A stretch of 64,000 nt of DNA from Pinirhizobacter soli. Lineage in GTDB: Bacteria > Pseudomonadota > Gammaproteobacteria > Xanthomonadales > Rhodanobacteraceae. This document shows positions 63,661-64,000 of this stretch, piece after piece. The stretch's first letter is position 1. Every line of letters starts with the position of its first letter. The notes under the pieces are model-generated. The model saw nothing but the letters and a program-made list of their open reading frames with translations. It had not been told where the DNA came from and did no database searches. The stretch spans positions 62,001-126,000 of the forward strand of contig NZ_JADZLQ010000002.1 in NCBI RefSeq assembly GCF_015905305.1. The letters run 5' to 3'. The position numbers and the translations under genes were made by a program.

Positions 63661-64000
63661 ATGAAACAAGACAACGTCATCAAGATCGCCTTCGTCGAAG
63701 ACTCCGTCGAACAGGCCGAACAGCTGATCAACGTGATGCGCAACGGCGGTACCGCCGTGCGGCCTTCGCGCGCCGGCACGCCGGACGAATTCGCCCAGTC
63801 GCTGGATGAAAGCCCGGACATCGTGCTGGTGAACCCCGCCACGAAAAAGCTAGACGTTGCCACCGTGTTGCGCCAGGTGGAAGCCAGCGGTAAGGACATG
63901 GCCGTCATCGCCATCGTCGAACGACTCAACGAAGACACCATCGCCGAACTCTTCACTTCCGGTATCCGCGGCGTGGCCCTGCGCGGCCGCCCGGAACAGA
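63661..64000 (+). CDS. Receiver-like N-terminus of a signalling protein, possibly FimX (partial)
   Basis: The product starts MKQDNVIKIAFVEDSVEQAE and shows a CheY-like fold, but the usual phospho-Asp strand reads DIVLVNP, so the acceptor is Asn; the Lys near beta-5 also seems lacking. Only 113 residues are in the window. A degenerate receiver at the N-terminus is what the type IV pilus c-di-GMP effector FimX has, ahead of PAS-GGDEF-EAL; that assignment is an inference that needs the sequence beyond the edge. Confidence 0.7.
   Translation, partial: MKQDNVIKIAFVEDSVEQAEQLINVMRNGGTAVRPSRAGTPDEFAQSLDESPDIVLVNPATKKLDVATVLRQVEASGKDMAVIAIVERLNEDTIAELFTSGIRGVALRGRPEQ

Noticed and set aside
1-64000. 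tRNA, rRNA, CRISPR arrays, riboswitches, insertion sequences, prophage
   Set aside because: Intergenic spaces are short and were read; no cloverleaf, spaced repeat, transposase, integrase or known riboswitch core was found.

Overview
The window is a 64-kb, GC-rich, gene-dense bacterial chromosome segment. The gene set points to the Lysobacterales (Xanthomonadales), probably Rhodanobacteraceae (Luteibacter/Dyella type). That is inferred from the acetylcitrulline-type arginine operon with a fused N-acetylglutamate synthase/kinase, a TonB-dependent receptor of the Xanthomonas/Caulobacter class, a DksA with a long Lys/Ala/Pro-rich N-terminus, and the liu leucine genes. No rRNA, tRNA, CRISPR array, prophage or insertion sequence was seen.

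Layout. 1-1.2 kb: the 3'-truncated (by the window edge) feoB and feoA, divergent from the next block across a strong Fur-box match. 1.3-9.3 kb: leucine/isovalerate genes liuC-liuD-liuE, a secreted amidohydrolase, three coupled GNAT acetyltransferases, an SDR dehydrogenase and the EF-P paralogue efpL/yeiP. 9.4-14.3 kb: a FUSC-type exporter, then ACMSD, a small secreted protein and kynureninase (tryptophan/kynurenine catabolism). 14.4-16.3 kb: a two-gene isonitrile unit (PvcA/DIT1-type isonitrile synthase plus PvcB-type Fe(II)/2OG oxygenase). 16.8-23.4 kb: a tightly overlapped operon of TonB receptor, APC permease, PfkB kinase and GH4 glycosidase that looks like an aminated-glycoside uptake and breakdown pathway. 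23.5-40.9 kb: mixed single genes, including a 34-residue Lys-rich protein, an AAA ATPase, DUF1345 and TMEM175-like membrane proteins, a c-di-GMP phosphodiesterase with a degenerate GGDEF, an acyltransferase, two LysR regulators each divergent from a small enzyme or cupin, a decayed PQQ-dehydrogenase gene and an M13 peptidase.

40.8-51.0 kb: the minus-strand arginine/proline operon in the order argF'-paiB-like-argG-argE'-argAB-argC-argH-proB-proA. Upstream of it lie a promoter-like pair, a 34-codon reading frame with clustered Arg codons (CGT GCT CGT CGA) and a perfect intrinsic terminator whose 5' arm can instead pair with the end of that reading frame. This has the architecture of a ribosome-mediated attenuator for arginine and is the most striking candidate system in the window. 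51-57 kb: a glycine-zipper lipoprotein-like gene, cysS-sufE, dksA divergent from yidD-pyrC-M23 peptidase. 57-64 kb: folE2, a squalene/phytoene-synthase-like gene, a HAD phosphatase (probably MupP), ubiG, a TRZ/ATZ deaminase, efp divergent from epmB, and the start of a FimX-like signalling protein running off the edge.

Together the window is mostly core metabolism with one accessory stretch (about 14.3-23.4 kb). EfpL, EF-P with its modifiable Lys34, and the EF-P modification enzyme EpmB are all present here; EpmA is not.
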